A DNA stretch of 64,000 bases from Pomphorhynchus laevis (Eukaryota > Acanthocephala > Palaeacanthocephala > Echinorhynchida > Pomphorhynchidae): positions 62,001 to 126,000 of the forward strand of contig WNNJ02000942.1 in the NCBI GenBank assembly GCA_012934845.2, given 5' to 3'. Made by a program: the position numbers and the translations under genes. A model generated the notes under the pieces. It was given only the letters and a program-made list of their open reading frames with translations, had not been told where the DNA came from and made no database searches. Positions within the stretch are counted from its first letter, which is position 1; every line of letters begins with the position of its first letter. Positions 22,739 through 33,600 of the stretch are shown piece by piece.

Positions 22739-24754
22739 AGTATTTATGGAAATCATGAATTGTGATATCCTAAGTATGCATGTACATTTCTAAAGTTTGC
22801 AAGAACAGTACATTTGTCTCAACCGTTGCTCCTTAATATCCACACTACAAAAGTCATTATTTGAAATATTTAAAACCCTAAATATCATCGCATGTGAAAA
22901 TTTAAATTCATAGTAAGTATTAAAGTTGTTTGAATGAACGGATGTTTTAAGAGAATCGCCACCGACATTCGATACATTTATGGAAAAGAATCAATTAAGC
23001 TATCTAAGTGTAGGTATTTAATATAATTATAAAATAAAAAATAACTAAATAAAAATAAATAAACAAATAAAAATATTTTGAATTTTTGAATTATTTAATT
23101 CGAAAATTCAAGAAATGAATTAATTCGAAAATTCTAAAAGAATGCACCATTTATTGAAATCATTAGTGACGATTTATTGTGATGTTGAATCAATGGCATT
23201 GAGAATTAGTTCCAAGTTCACCCTTTTAGCCCATAAAAAATCATACAAAAGACACAATAGATGTACTTTCACCACATTTTAACAAGATAACCAGCTAGTA
23301 TAAGTTACTTTCCCGTTGGAACATGTATATATAAGCCAGAATGGAAATAATTGATGATCAATCGCTACTCCAATATGTAATATATTTTTCTGACGAGAGA
23401 ATATATTTCCTCCTTACGTACGCAATTATCTTTCCTGACGAGAAATTCGAATTATTTAATTCGAAAATTCGAATTTCTCGTCAGGAAAATACTGAAGTAC
23501 CTGACGAGGAAACATCTTTTCTCTTCAAGAACGATACTGGTGTGTGATACATAAGCGTCACTAATATATTAGATCTTTCTTCACCAGAAGAATTGTAATG
23601 ATTATACCTTTTATGTTGAGAGAATTTTAAAATATTGATTTTATTTTTTAAATCAATTAATATAATCAATTAATCCTTTTAATCTTTTTGAGTTTAGATT
23701 ATTAAATTTCCTTTAGAATTCATCTAGGTGGATTAATTCCTTTTCGTATCATAAGCACAAGATATTTTTAGTTTCCGAAACCATAGATTCAACGAAATTG
23801 AATTTATGGTCAGAAGATTGCGTGGGTGAACAATGATGATAGGTCAAATCGTTTTAAGACACTTTTGTGTTGATAGTATTTTTAAAAGACCTGTTTAGAT
23901 TTGCTGATATATGTAAATTCACAATCTTGATTAAGAAATTCGTAAACGACGTTTAAAATTTTGTAGTTTGGTCATATTTTAAAAATCATTGATAGCGAAG
24001 TACATTTTTAATGTATAAAATTATTTTATTCCCTGTCTGCTGGACTGTACCATCTACAATACAGCGATGATTAATCGTAACATCACATTGGTTTAATCCG
24101 AGCATCAGATTTATTGTTTTTTTTTCGGGTTCAAGCTAGAGACAGCTTTGTAAATATATTTGTTTGTATCAGAGCCTTATCGATAAAAGGCAGCGGATAC
24201 CCATTATCTAGTGACTTTGCAAGCGTTAACAGTGTCTAGGACCACTTCTCTAGAGGAACGAAAATCTGCTAAATAATGCCAGTATTGCATCCAGTTTGTA
24301 TTTGGAAACGTGTCCGACTAACAAGGTGTCTGACTGCCAATATTCAACGAGACACTGAGCTTTCGCGTCAAAGTAGTTTCCAATATAACAGCTTCCCTTA
24401 CAGTAGCAAGTCAAAGAAAGGAACGTTCCCATTATCGTAATCATTGGTGACGATTTACTGTAATGCTGAATCGATATCATTGAAAATTAGTTCCAAGTCC
24501 AACGCTTAAGAGTATGCAGAGAACATACAAAATACGTAATCGATGTACCTTCACCACATTTAAACAGGAGAACCAGCTAATATATGTTACTGCCGCATGC
24601 AATCATCGAAGACCAATAATACAATTTGTTTGAGAAAAATAGCAGGAGAGAACAATCTTTATTTGAAACGCTTCAACTCCAAAGCGTCTTCTTCAGTCGT
24701 TTAGTGTAAGTTGTTATGTTATAATCAAGAAACTTTAACTGTTTAAAGTTAATA
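22739..24754. repeat. Intergenic DNA with two copies of a 170-bp repeat and a short palindrome
   Basis: 23155-23330 and 24430-24600 are about 75-80% identical direct copies (shared GTGACGATTTA, ATTAGTTCCAAGT and ATAACCAGCTA-like blocks), possibly a SINE or other short element. 23431-23452 (TTTCCTGACGAGAAATTCGA...) and 23467-23488 form an exact 22-bp inverted repeat. No host gene seen; short ORFs here lack features. Confidence 0.6.
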
Positions 24755-24885
24755 TATATAACAGCTTGCATCAAATATGCGTGAAAAACAACGGTCCAGG
24801 ATTCCATTGAAATGCTACTGTATGCTAAAAACTGATGTCAGTACTTTACTGGACTACACTCCACAATAAGCATACTATTCGTCAC

Positions 24886-24955
24886 TACTAGACGTCAGAG
24901 ATGACCGGCAGCACTCATCAGTAGTATAAGCCATCTCGATGACGATTCGGCTGCC
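24886..24955 (-). ncRNA. Hammerhead module B1
   Basis: On the minus strand: GGCAGCC-GAAT-CGTCA; TACTA-CTGATGA-GT-GCTGCC; TGACG-TC-TAGTA. Stem I TAGTA/TACTA, stem II GCTGCC/GGCAGC, stem III CGTCA/TGACG. Compared with subfamily A every stem has changed sequence but kept pairing. The GAAA box reads GAAT, which would weaken activity. Confidence 0.6.
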
Positions 24956-25250
24956 TTCTTGATTTTTGAAAAAGAGCATTTTCGATAAATTGCTTAAGTT
25001 CCAGTGGCAAAAAGCTCGTAAACTGGAAATTGGCTTATCAGACCATCTCCATCTATATCAGGCGATTAATGTGTTGCTCCATTGCGTCGTTCGCTGAATC
25101 CTTGAAAGGATTAGGCATGTATATATAACAGTTTGCATCAAAGATGCTTGAAAAGCAATGGTTCAGGATTCCATTGGAATGCGACAGTGTTAAAAACTGT
25201 TGTCGGTACTTTACCGGACTACATTCCACAATCAGCATAATATTCGTCAC

Positions 25251-25319
25251 TACTAGACGTTAGAGATGACCGGCAGCGCTTATCATAGTATGAGTCATCT
25301 CGATTACGTTTCGGCTGCC
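25251..25319 (-). ncRNA. Hammerhead module B2, decayed
   Basis: GGCAGCC-GAAA-CGTAA, GCTGCC and AACG-TC-TAGTA are present on the minus strand, but the CTGATGA box reads TATGATAAG. Likely inactive as the core strand, yet it could supply strands 1 and 3 to the neighbouring unit. Confidence 0.5.
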
Positions 25320-25517
25320 TGTGTGACTATTGAAAAAGAGCATTTCTATATGCTCTTTATATAATAATGTTCTATAATGCTCTTTACATATATAATATGG
25401 TGCGCGGATGCTGAGTAAACAACGGTCCAGGATTTCTTACGAAATTCGGCATTTATATAAAATAGTGTTACTTGATAAACTGGACTTCGATTCACGACTT
25501 TCAGTCACCATGTCACT

Positions 25518-25588
25518 CCTAGACGACCAATGAGTACCCGGCAACACTCATCAATAGAATGAAGTACTCACTGATCGTTTCGGTTGCC
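25518..25588 (-). ncRNA. Hammerhead module A3
   Basis: GGCAACC-GAAA-CGATCA; TTCTA-TTGATGA-GT-GTTGCC; TTGGTCG-TC-TAGGA on the minus strand. Stem III keeps pairing through a U-G wobble and stem I likewise. The first base of CTGATGA is T here. Lies between A4 and B2 in the tandem array. Confidence 0.55.
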
Positions 25589-25880
25589 TGTGCGACATTG
25601 TGAATAAAGGCGTTTCCGACATTTTGCTTAATTGACTGAGGCTTACGCTATTTACCAGATCGAATTGCTATGCGGACCATCCTTAAACACAAATCAGAGG
25701 TTGTTGCTGAGTTGTCGCTGCACTCGTTGGCTCCTTAATGGATACGGCATGTATAATGGTGGTGCACGGATGTGCTGAGTAGACAATGGTCCAGGATTTC
25801 TTTCGAAATACGGCATTTATACAAAATGGTGTTGCTTGATAAACTGGTCTTTGATTCACAACTTTCAGTCACTACGCCAC

Positions 25881-25967
25881 TTCTAGACGATCACTACAGC
25901 ATCGAAATTATGAGTACCCGCAACACTCATCAATAGAATGAAGTTCCCACTGATCATTTCGGTTGCC
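25881..25967 (-). ncRNA. Hammerhead module A4
   Basis: GGCAACC-GAAA-TGATCA; TTCTA-TTGATGA-GT-GTTGC; TGATCG-TC-TAGAA on the minus strand. Stem III TGATCA/TGATCG is again a paired variant of CGACCA/TGGTCG. Predicted cut between 25886 and 25885. Confidence 0.55.
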
Positions 25968-26115
25968 TGTGTGGCATTGTGAATAAAGGCATTTCCAACA
26001 CTTTGCTTAATTGACTTAATTGTCTAGAAGTAACATGGTGACTGAAAGTCTTGAAACAAAGTCTATTCTACATTTCGTATGAAATTCTGGACCGTTGTTT
26101 ACTCAGGACATGAGT

Positions 26116-27129
26116 AATATATAATATATATTATATATAATGGAGAACTGCACTTATCGACATTTGCTGTAAAACATCGATCGTCGATAGAGCCTTCGTA
26201 GATTCCTGTTATAAACAGAATGCTTATATTTCATGCTTTAACAAAAATTAATTCATTGCACAGCGTCGACAATTTTTCTAGTCGAAGCAAATGACTAAAT
26301 ATCGTGGTTAATTCTATAACTGGTTCTCAGATATACATGGATGGTTATTATTTTTAGAATCGACTATATAGCTCAACTTGGGAATTTCATGAGTCGTAGT
26401 GATTAAGTTTGTTTTTCTAGCACAATGGCAAACATGGTATAGACTAACGTAAGTGAAATTCCAAACACAGCAAAGCCAGAATCATTACTGACCATTGTCG
26501 ATCCAGAGTTTTATTGCAGATTTGATGGAAATTGATATGAAGTAGCACTGAAGTGGAAATCAAACCTGCGGAATTAATTAATAGTAGTTCTGTTTACAAC
26601 GTCTTAGTATAAGGTGTTTAATGACAATTCAATTATGATATACACTGATGGATTAGAGAATTTTAATACGGTGCCAAGAATCTGCTACTCGCGGAATTAT
26701 TCCGCTAATGGCTTTGATACAAGATCATAAGAATAAATTCAGGCATGTGCTGAACTTACAAGAATTGAACGAATATGTTGAATCTCACACGGTCATGGAT
26801 ATGTCTGTATGCAATGAAACTCTGGACCCTACTGACGAAGTTCAATAATCAGAAAACAGTATAAGGATTTAATTGTTGAAAGGATGTTATGGGTTTCAAA
26901 GCCCAGTAATATCCGTTACCCGTTTACTTATTTGTTACAACTATAATGCCGTATCGATTTGCGATCCGACACACTATTGTGGACGGTTCCGCTTCTACAA
27001 GTTCAGAGGTTCAAGATGTCCATGTTGGGGTGAGGAATTCGTTCAGAGCTGTTTCGACCATTTTCCAGAGGCTCAATCCAACAAAGTCACCACAGAGATC
27101 ATTAAATCCCCATTAGCAATTCCACCTGT
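26116..27129 (+). other. Decayed sequence with a retroelement RT fragment, possibly LTR kin
   Basis: Around 26720-26830 the + strand reads like an RT fragment (QDHKNKFRHVLNLQELNEYV). It is a badly broken fossil; the family cannot be settled, with LTR-type RT the likeliest. The rest of the stretch shows only scattered short frames, some of which may belong to the retroelement that becomes recognisable at 27130. Confidence 0.35.
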
Positions 27130-27430
27130 TGGAGTCGACGATTAAAACCGTCTGTCGTGTCTTCAATCACGGTGGCGCAAAGAATCGCAACCGTCATTTC
27201 AACTCATGTAAAGAAGTCCAGTATGTGGATCAATTGAACCCTCTTTTCTACTCGTTAGCAATTAAGATTACTATTGAACAAGTATCACATATCCCCGGAA
27301 TAAACTTCAACATGAGGTACCTGGGACGCCATCAGCCATCGCATGTGCACTCGGCTGGCTAGATGCAAGCTTCAAGGTGATGAAGCTCCAGCTAAATTGG
27401 AGAAAAACAGGCCTAATTATTTTACGAGAA
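27130..27430 (+). mobile_element. REL-type retroelement RT fragment
   Basis: Reads LNPLFYSLAIKITIEQVSHI then PGINFNMRYLG, matching the block after the GVQQGDLLGPTLFSLSI motif and the WYLDDG box at 32410-32530, and on to MKLQLNWRKTGLII. Heavily decayed. It ends at the foldback at 27416. Confidence 0.65.
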
Positions 27431-27570
27431 AATGAGAGATTTCCGTGGGCAATTGTTTGTATATCGATGTGGCAGCCACGAAAGAATCGTTTTGCCGATT
27501 CTTTCGTGTCTGCCACATCGAAATACAAACAATTGCCCACGGAAATCTCTAATTTTCTCGAAAAATAATA
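27416..27570. repeat. 74-bp inverted repeat (head-to-head repeat junction)
   Basis: 27416-27489 and 27496-27570 are near-perfect reverse complements with a 6-bp centre TTTTGC. The right arm is the start of the 303-bp tandem unit, so the left arm is an inverted partial unit. It is the same kind of head-to-head palindrome as at 2728-3020. Confidence 0.93.
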
Positions 27571-27751
27571 AGTTGGCAGATATATAGAGAGGATGCGCTG
27601 ACATTAGCCAACGCTCTTAGCTAATGATTCTTTCGGTGAAGCATGTAATAAATACCTAGTTTGCTAGAAATTTTCTAGCTTTATGTATGTTTGACATACT
27701 CGTGCCATCTGTCGGTCCTCCTGTGCATCCAGTAGTATGAGGTACCTGGCA

Positions 27752-27777
27752 CTGATGAGTTAAATTAATGTCGAAAC
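27752..27777 (+). ncRNA. Hammerhead-like core, tandem unit 1
   Basis: CTGATGA, a short stem II with GTTA against TGTC (one mismatch), and GAAAC. Flanking TAGTA (27732-27736) can pair with TACTA after GAAAC. No acceptable NUH cleavage triplet at the expected place was found, so activity is doubtful. Confidence 0.4.
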
Positions 27778-28054
27778 GGTACTAGTTATCGTTTTGTGGA
27801 TTCTTTCGTGGCTGCCACATCGATATACAAACAATTACCCACAGAAATCTCTCATTTCTCGTAAAATAATAAGAAGTTGGAAGATATAGAAAGAATGCGC
27901 TGGCATTAACCAGTTCTCTTAGCTAATGATCCTTTCGGTGAATCATGTAATAAATACCTAGATTGCTAGAAATTTTCTAGCTCTATGTATGTTTTGACAT
28001 ACTCGTGCCGTCTGCCGGTCCTCTTCTGAATCCAGTAGTGGGAGGTACCTGGTA

Positions 28055-28080
28055 CTGATGAGTTAAAACAATGACGAAAC
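28055..28080 (+). ncRNA. Hammerhead-like core, tandem unit 2
   Basis: CTGATGA, stem II GTTA/TGAC closing loop AAACAA, then GAAAC. The flanking pair is here TAGTG with CACTA, a compensatory change relative to unit 1. As in unit 1 the cleavage triplet is not evident. Confidence 0.45.
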
Positions 28081-28439
28081 TGCACTATTTATCGTTTTGA
28101 CGATTCTTTCGTGGCTGCCACATCGATATACTGAGGTCTAAGCCGTAAACACTTGTTTGCCATACTATCCGAGGCAGTTTCCTAAAAGACTCCCGGAAGT
28201 GTGCACTTGCTAGGTTCCCATCGGTGACAAGTCCTTCATAGATACCCGGCATGACTGTGGGTTCTACCACTGGTCCAGGCAATTGATGCAGTAGCAAAGC
28301 TGCCAAGCCCTCACGTCGGATACCTTATATTCAGATAGTGTGCTTCTTTATCAAGTATAAACCACCTCCTTCGCTCAGTCGATCCAAGGATGACAAACAC
28401 GTTTTGTATGTCATTTTACAGACAAATCACCAGCGCTTT

Positions 28440-29400
28440 TCAGAAAATATGTGGATGACAATTTCATGAATCGACCAAATCACATATGACACTTAATTCG
28501 TCTGGGTGGCTTCGGTCTAAGATGCAATGCTATACACGCCCATAGCGTGAAGTCGCCCTTAGCGCGAAGCAGATCGGAGAGGCATAAAGTCTGGACGCTT
28601 CTCCAACTACATGCAATGTCGTGTCCAAAAGCTCAGGCTTGGATGTGCGCCGTGCCAATAGTCTGTATATTATCCCGAATGTGTCTTAGGATTCCATTGC
28701 ACGAAAAAGACTATCGATGCGGTATTTGCATGAGTATGTTCGATAAGAGATATATTTCTCGCAGTCCTTGATAAGGGGCTTTCAAGGACTAAGGCAAAGC
28801 CATTCGCAACGTGGTATTAGCAACCGCACAATAAGCCCAAATCGATGTAGCAATGTAAATGCAAGGAATTATCCATGACCTACATGAACGCCCGACCAAA
28901 ATCCTTTATATGGGGACCCTACCGTTGAGGTCTGATTTACAGTCACCCACCACCAACAAGCTAAATATCGTCACTCCTTCGCCAACGTACAACTGGCATC
29001 TGTCACGTCGTACGCTGTCAATATCAAGGAAAGAAAATATAAGGACAGGGTTGAAGCATCGTGTACATGTTTGCAGCCGCCGTAGTGGAGACCTTCGAGA
29101 ATTAGAACGACGAAATAAACTGGGTCATCAAGCGGGTTGGTTATAATATGAGCCGGACAAGCAGAATCGTATACGCTGTGACGGTCACACACCTATAAGT
29201 CACTTATATGGAACTTATGAGTCACTCCATCGCACTAATGAGAGATAAAGTCAAATCCATTCAAGCTTCACTCCACCAGCTTCCAATATTGGCATTTGAT
29301 TTTGATCAACAGGATACGTATGTACCCGAGAAACGCCTCTTCGAATTGATCGCTTATCTCAACAAGAAGCTGTCAACAGAATCTACATACTGATGATATG
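28440..29400 (+). mobile_element. REL-type retroelement C-terminal fragment
   Basis: Decayed + strand pieces: QAWMCAVPI and MCLRIPLHEKDYRCGICMSM (28640-28745), matching MWLGIPISKKPYKCRRCF at 33390-33450; then LYGDPTVEV (about 28905-28930), AVNIKERKYKDRVEA (29007-29050) and SIALMRDKVKSIQASLHQLP (29220-29290). The order is that of the C-terminal region of the same family as 30700-33990. Broken by numerous stops. Confidence 0.65.
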
Positions 29401-29559
29401 ATTCACTTATTGCGTGGTATTCGAGATGTTCAAATAACTATATAATGGTGTTTAAGGCCTGTTGTCAGGTTACGACAAATTTTAATTTAAATCTTTGAAT
29501 GAAAGAGAAACGCCATATTCAGTTCTATCTCTTAAACGAAGTAAATTATCGACCAATGA

Positions 29560-29850
29560 TAAGTTAATGGTAACAACCTAGATCAGCTTAAATAATACCG
29601 ATCAGTCAAAAATATTTTACACGACTCAGTACATATCGACGAATTTCTTCTTCACATCACAATAGTATGATCAATTTTGATAGTTAAAACGAAGTTACTT
29701 GCAAGCAAGAGGATAAGTACAAATTGCCGTCCAGGGAAAATAAATTTAATAACGATTTGCTTGAGCAGATTGGTACCAAAGCTTTCAACCTTCTATAAAT
29801 ATCGATGGTAGAACGATCATCAACAAATGATCACTTAGAGAGTGTGCCGA
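29560..29850 (+). repeat. Diverged partial copy of the R / retroelement 5' junction
   Basis: About 90% identical to 30600-30860 in the same orientation (both contain AATAATACCGATCAGTCAAA and GCAAGCAAGAGGATAAGTAC). An older third copy, placed on the far side of tRNA-Gly. Confidence 0.85.
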
Positions 29851-30163
29851 AGCCAGTATATTGGCATACAACCTCAACTCATGCACTTAAAATGCTATAA
29901 GACAGGATTTACCTTTACATAGACGATCAACCACCAAGTAGTGAATCAGACATCAACAAGGCCATTTAGAATATTCTTTACATTTTTAGTTTAACTGATA
30001 GTAATTACATGTTCACATCTATGCATATATTTTATCTGTTTTCAAGTGTAAAACTTCAAGTATTAATAATAGAAGCTTATTTAATAAATCTAGTTTGTAT
30101 AAAGATTCAAACGACATCAGTCTCTTTAAGGTATAAATTCGGCATAGCCTGGTCATTAAAATA

Positions 30164-30234
30164 TGCGTTGGCCGGGAGTCGAACCGGATCGTCTGCTTGG
30201 AAGGCAAACATGCTTACCGTTACACCACCAACGC
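30164..30234 (-). tRNA. tRNA-Gly(UCC)
   Basis: On the minus strand the cloverleaf is complete: acceptor GCGTTGG/CCAACGC with discriminator A, D arm with GTGTAACGG, anticodon stem around TTGCCTTCCAAGCAG (anticodon TCC), T arm CCGGTTCGACTCCCGG (A and B box consensus present). A TTTT run lies within 10 bases downstream as a pol III terminator. No intron. It is the intact partner of 22615-22685. Confidence 0.93.
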
Positions 30235-30293
30235 GACATCAAAACAACATTAGTGATAATTTTTAAGATTATTTAAGAATAATTATTGCGATA

Positions 30294-30698
30294 AAATAAT
30301 TTTTTACCGAATTAAATCAATCGTAATCATTATTGAGCGAAATAAGTTCACTGACAAATATAAATTGAAGGGATATCGAAGCACAAAATTATTCTGTTTT
30401 AATTTGTTCACAAATGTTTAATAAATTTCTTTTAACATGAACAAAGTGCTCAATTACTGTTAAAATTAAGCAAGCATAATAATTAACAATTAACACATGA
30501 TACTCAAACATTATAAACTTTTGATTAATAAATAACAAATTATAATCGACAAAAGAAAGACTTTGAAGCTCAGAAGTTAATAATTTAATATTATTTACAT
30601 AATGGTATCAACCCAGATCAGCTTAAATAATACCGATCAGTCAAAAATATTTTACACAATTCAGTACATATCGACGAATTTCTTTTCACCTCACAATA
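30294..30698 (-). repeat. 406-bp repeat R, copy 3 (inverted)
   Basis: Reverse complement of copies 1 and 2. It lies at the 5' side of the + strand retroelement that follows, 59 bp from tRNA-Gly. Confidence 0.93.
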
Positions 30699-33600
30699 TT
30701 ATGATCAATTTTGATAGTTAAAACGAAACTACCAGCAAGCAAGAGGATAAGTACAAATTGCCGTCTAGGGAAAATAAATTTAAAGACGATTTGCTAAAGC
30801 AGATTCGTAACAAAGCTTTCAACCTTCTACAAATATCGATGGCAGAACGATCATCAACTAAAAACAAAATTTTAACAGCTTAAACACACATTCCTCATTC
30901 TAGTCATACTTAGGTTCTCAGAAGGAATTTCTTTATAAGGAATCTAATAATATTTACATATTATTCAATATGTAGACCTGAAAGAAGTTTGAGATAAATA
31001 ACTTACAATCATGTAGCTTTCTTGATTACTAACTACTTACGAAATCAAACGGAAATTTAAGACTAAGCTTAAACACACAATCAACGAATAAATCAATGAT
31101 TTCTGGAATGCGCGCGACCTGTTCACGACCGTACGCTTTGACAAAGAAAGGAAGATCACGAGTGCACAAAGTCAATGGTATTCGATGTTTGGGCTCTGTA
31201 TGCGAACTACGTTCAGTTTGACAGTTGCAGGATATCATGAGTAATCATTTATCCCTTATAACTACTCCAAATATCGACGCTTCAACGTATTCTGATCAAA
31301 GCATTGATATTTTGAACAAAGTGTGGTCTTTTAATGCATCAACAATAAAACGAATATCATGGTCACTGCGTGCGCGCTGCTCATCTAATGTCCTCGCTTA
31401 TCAATGATGCATTGTGTCAACAATCAATGGGAAGCTGGACTGCCCTACTATGCTTTCCAAAACTGTTTTATTTCTTGGGTCGAATACAAAATAAGACGCG
31501 AAAGAAACATCAAAAAACGCATCGCGGACGTTTTTATTAATAGAAAAGCGTGACCTTCGGAGTTTGCTTTCATTGACCTGTTCATATGCTAGGTCCGGAA
31601 TCCCCAAGTCAAAATCATCTGGAAAGATTTCAAGCAAATCTAACTAGCAAAAAGAGGTTATTGATCTCGCACGGATCGGTAACTTCAGTAAGGCAATTCT
31701 GAGACTAACATCTGACGGAATTTGCGCATCTACACCGCTGGTAAGAAATAAGCAAGATATTATGCATCCGGTAACTGGTACTATGATTAATAAGATGCCA
31801 TCAAGGTCCCTACTAATATCAGTAGATTCTGAGGCAGTCATGGCTTCTATATTCTCTTTTCCCAAATCTACATCTCTTCGATATTTGGGTGAGCGCCTTG
31901 AACATCTACAGGACATGATATCGGCTGATCATAAAAACCTTCTATCGCGTTTCACGAACCTTGTAAACCAATTGAGAGGTGGACCTGCGCCTCGAGAGTT
32001 ATCCGATATTCTTACTGGTGCCGACCTGATCGCGCTAAACAAGCAATGTGGAGGGATCCGACCAATTGCAGTTGGTAAAACGCTCCTTCTTCTGTGTTCA
32101 AAATGTATATGTCAGAGGTTGCGAAAAGAATTTTCCACCACTCTTAACCTCATCAGGTCGGGGTGTCGACTTCGAACGGCATGGAACTCATCATTCATGA
32201 GGCCAAACTCAAAAACCACGAGCAAATTAATAATTTAGATTAGGTGTGGCTAAAGGTTGACGTAATCAATGCCTTTAATTCACTCAGTCGTGGTGTAATT
32301 ATTCAAGCCATCGATTGTCAATTTCCAGAGTGCTCAGCGTGGGTACGTTGGTGTTATGAAGGACCTTCGCATTTACGTATTATAGGTCAGGAATCCTTAA
32401 ATTCAGCATACGGAGTCCAACAAGGTGACCTTCTTGGACCCACCTTGTTCTCGCTTTCAATTCAACCGAACATAGAGAGTATAAATTCAATTGCTGGTAT
32501 TGAGTTCAATAAATGGTACTTGGACGATGGATTAATCGGTAGGTCTCACGGTCCATTATCAAAGTATTGTCCCACTTATCTAGTGCTTTTGGTAGTGTTA
32601 TTTGCTACTCAATCAGCGGAAAACTGAGATAACAGGACAACGGGCAGCTATTCAACTTGTACAATCGCATTTCTCTGAATCTATGGCCTTGAACGAAATC
32701 ATGAATTTTGTTCTACTTGGATCACCAATCGGAAGTCCATAATTCACTGCTTCTCATCTTGAATACATGATTCTGCCAGGATTAATGAGGGATCTAGACT
32801 TGCTTTCAGAAATTTCTGATCCGCAGATTGTTTACCTACTTTTGCGATACCGCGCATCATCCCCGTATTGACCATTTAATGCGAACAATCGATCCGTCTT
32901 CTAAACACTCTGCGTTAAAACAGTTTGATAAAGCCGTAACCAACGTCCTTAACGAAGTGATAGGGATTTGACTAGATTCACGCTCACAAGTTCAAGCAAA
33001 CCTTCCATTGCAGATGGGCGGACTTGGAATGCGAAGTTATCTAGTCCATGCTCCTGTTTCGTATGTAGCCAGCATTGCCAGTGTTGCGAGCACCTTGGGT
33101 ATGGATTCGTCTTCTTTCCCGGGATATTCACAAACTTTTGAGATGTTAATTCGCCAATATCCGGAAGAACTCGTCTTGGATAACAGTGCTCGCTCAGCAA
33201 TCTTATCTCAATTTGGATTAGGAATGAGAATTAACCAAGTGTTGCATTCTCATCTAATTTAAACGTCATCCTCTTTTGACAAATCACGACTAATAGCTGT
33301 AGGTTGTCCTCACGCGAAAGCATTGTTGAAGGCTACACCCTCAAAAATTATCTCGCTGAACATGTCTCCTGTGGAATTTCGTATCTTGATAAAGATGTGG
33401 CTGGGTATTCCAATATCAAAAAAACCATATAAATGCAGACGATGCTTTAAAGATGCTGACGATGACGGATTTCACGGCCTTACTTGTCAATTCGGAGGAT
33501 ACCCATGGATACGTCATAACGGAGTAAGAGACAGTATTCAATGCAGCCGAGTCAGCGGGTTTACATGTTGAGCGTGAAGTTTTGAATCTTGTCATGGGTT

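Larger units (their letters stand above)
24755..26020 (-). repeat. Four tandem units of the hammerhead repeat family (B1, B2, A3, A4)
   Basis: Units start near 24761, 25128, 25396 and 25758. B1 and B2 share AACAG.TTGCATCAAA; A3 and A4 share TGCTGAGTAAACAACGG-like starts. Each ends in a tail of the form GCTGCCT or GTTGCCTGTG followed by AAAGGCATTTCC-like sequence. Predicted cleavage points on the minus strand are at 24890, 25255, 25521 and 25885, giving monomer lengths of 365, 266 and 364. A 3'-truncated inverted copy follows at 26022-26115. Confidence 0.85.
27489..28130 (+). repeat. 303-bp tandem repeat, two full units and part of a third
   Basis: Units begin GTTTTG near 27489, 27791 and 28094, followed by ATTCTTTCGTG.CTGCCACAT. 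Units 1 and 2 are about 87% identical. Each carries a hammerhead-like core near its 3' end. The layout echoes the 365-bp units at 24755-26020 (both end ...TGTAATAAATACC-like or GCATGTATA tails and contain CAGTAGTATGAGG-like blocks), so they look like distant relatives. They interrupt a REL-type retroelement. Confidence 0.93.

Noticed and set aside
23341-23547. 68-codon ORF beginning MEIIDDQSLLQYV
   Set aside because: Runs through a palindrome and repeat; no supporting signal.
27752-28080. Complete hammerhead in the 303-bp units
   Set aside because: Core and stem II are present, but no NUH triplet with stem I; reported only as hammerhead-like.
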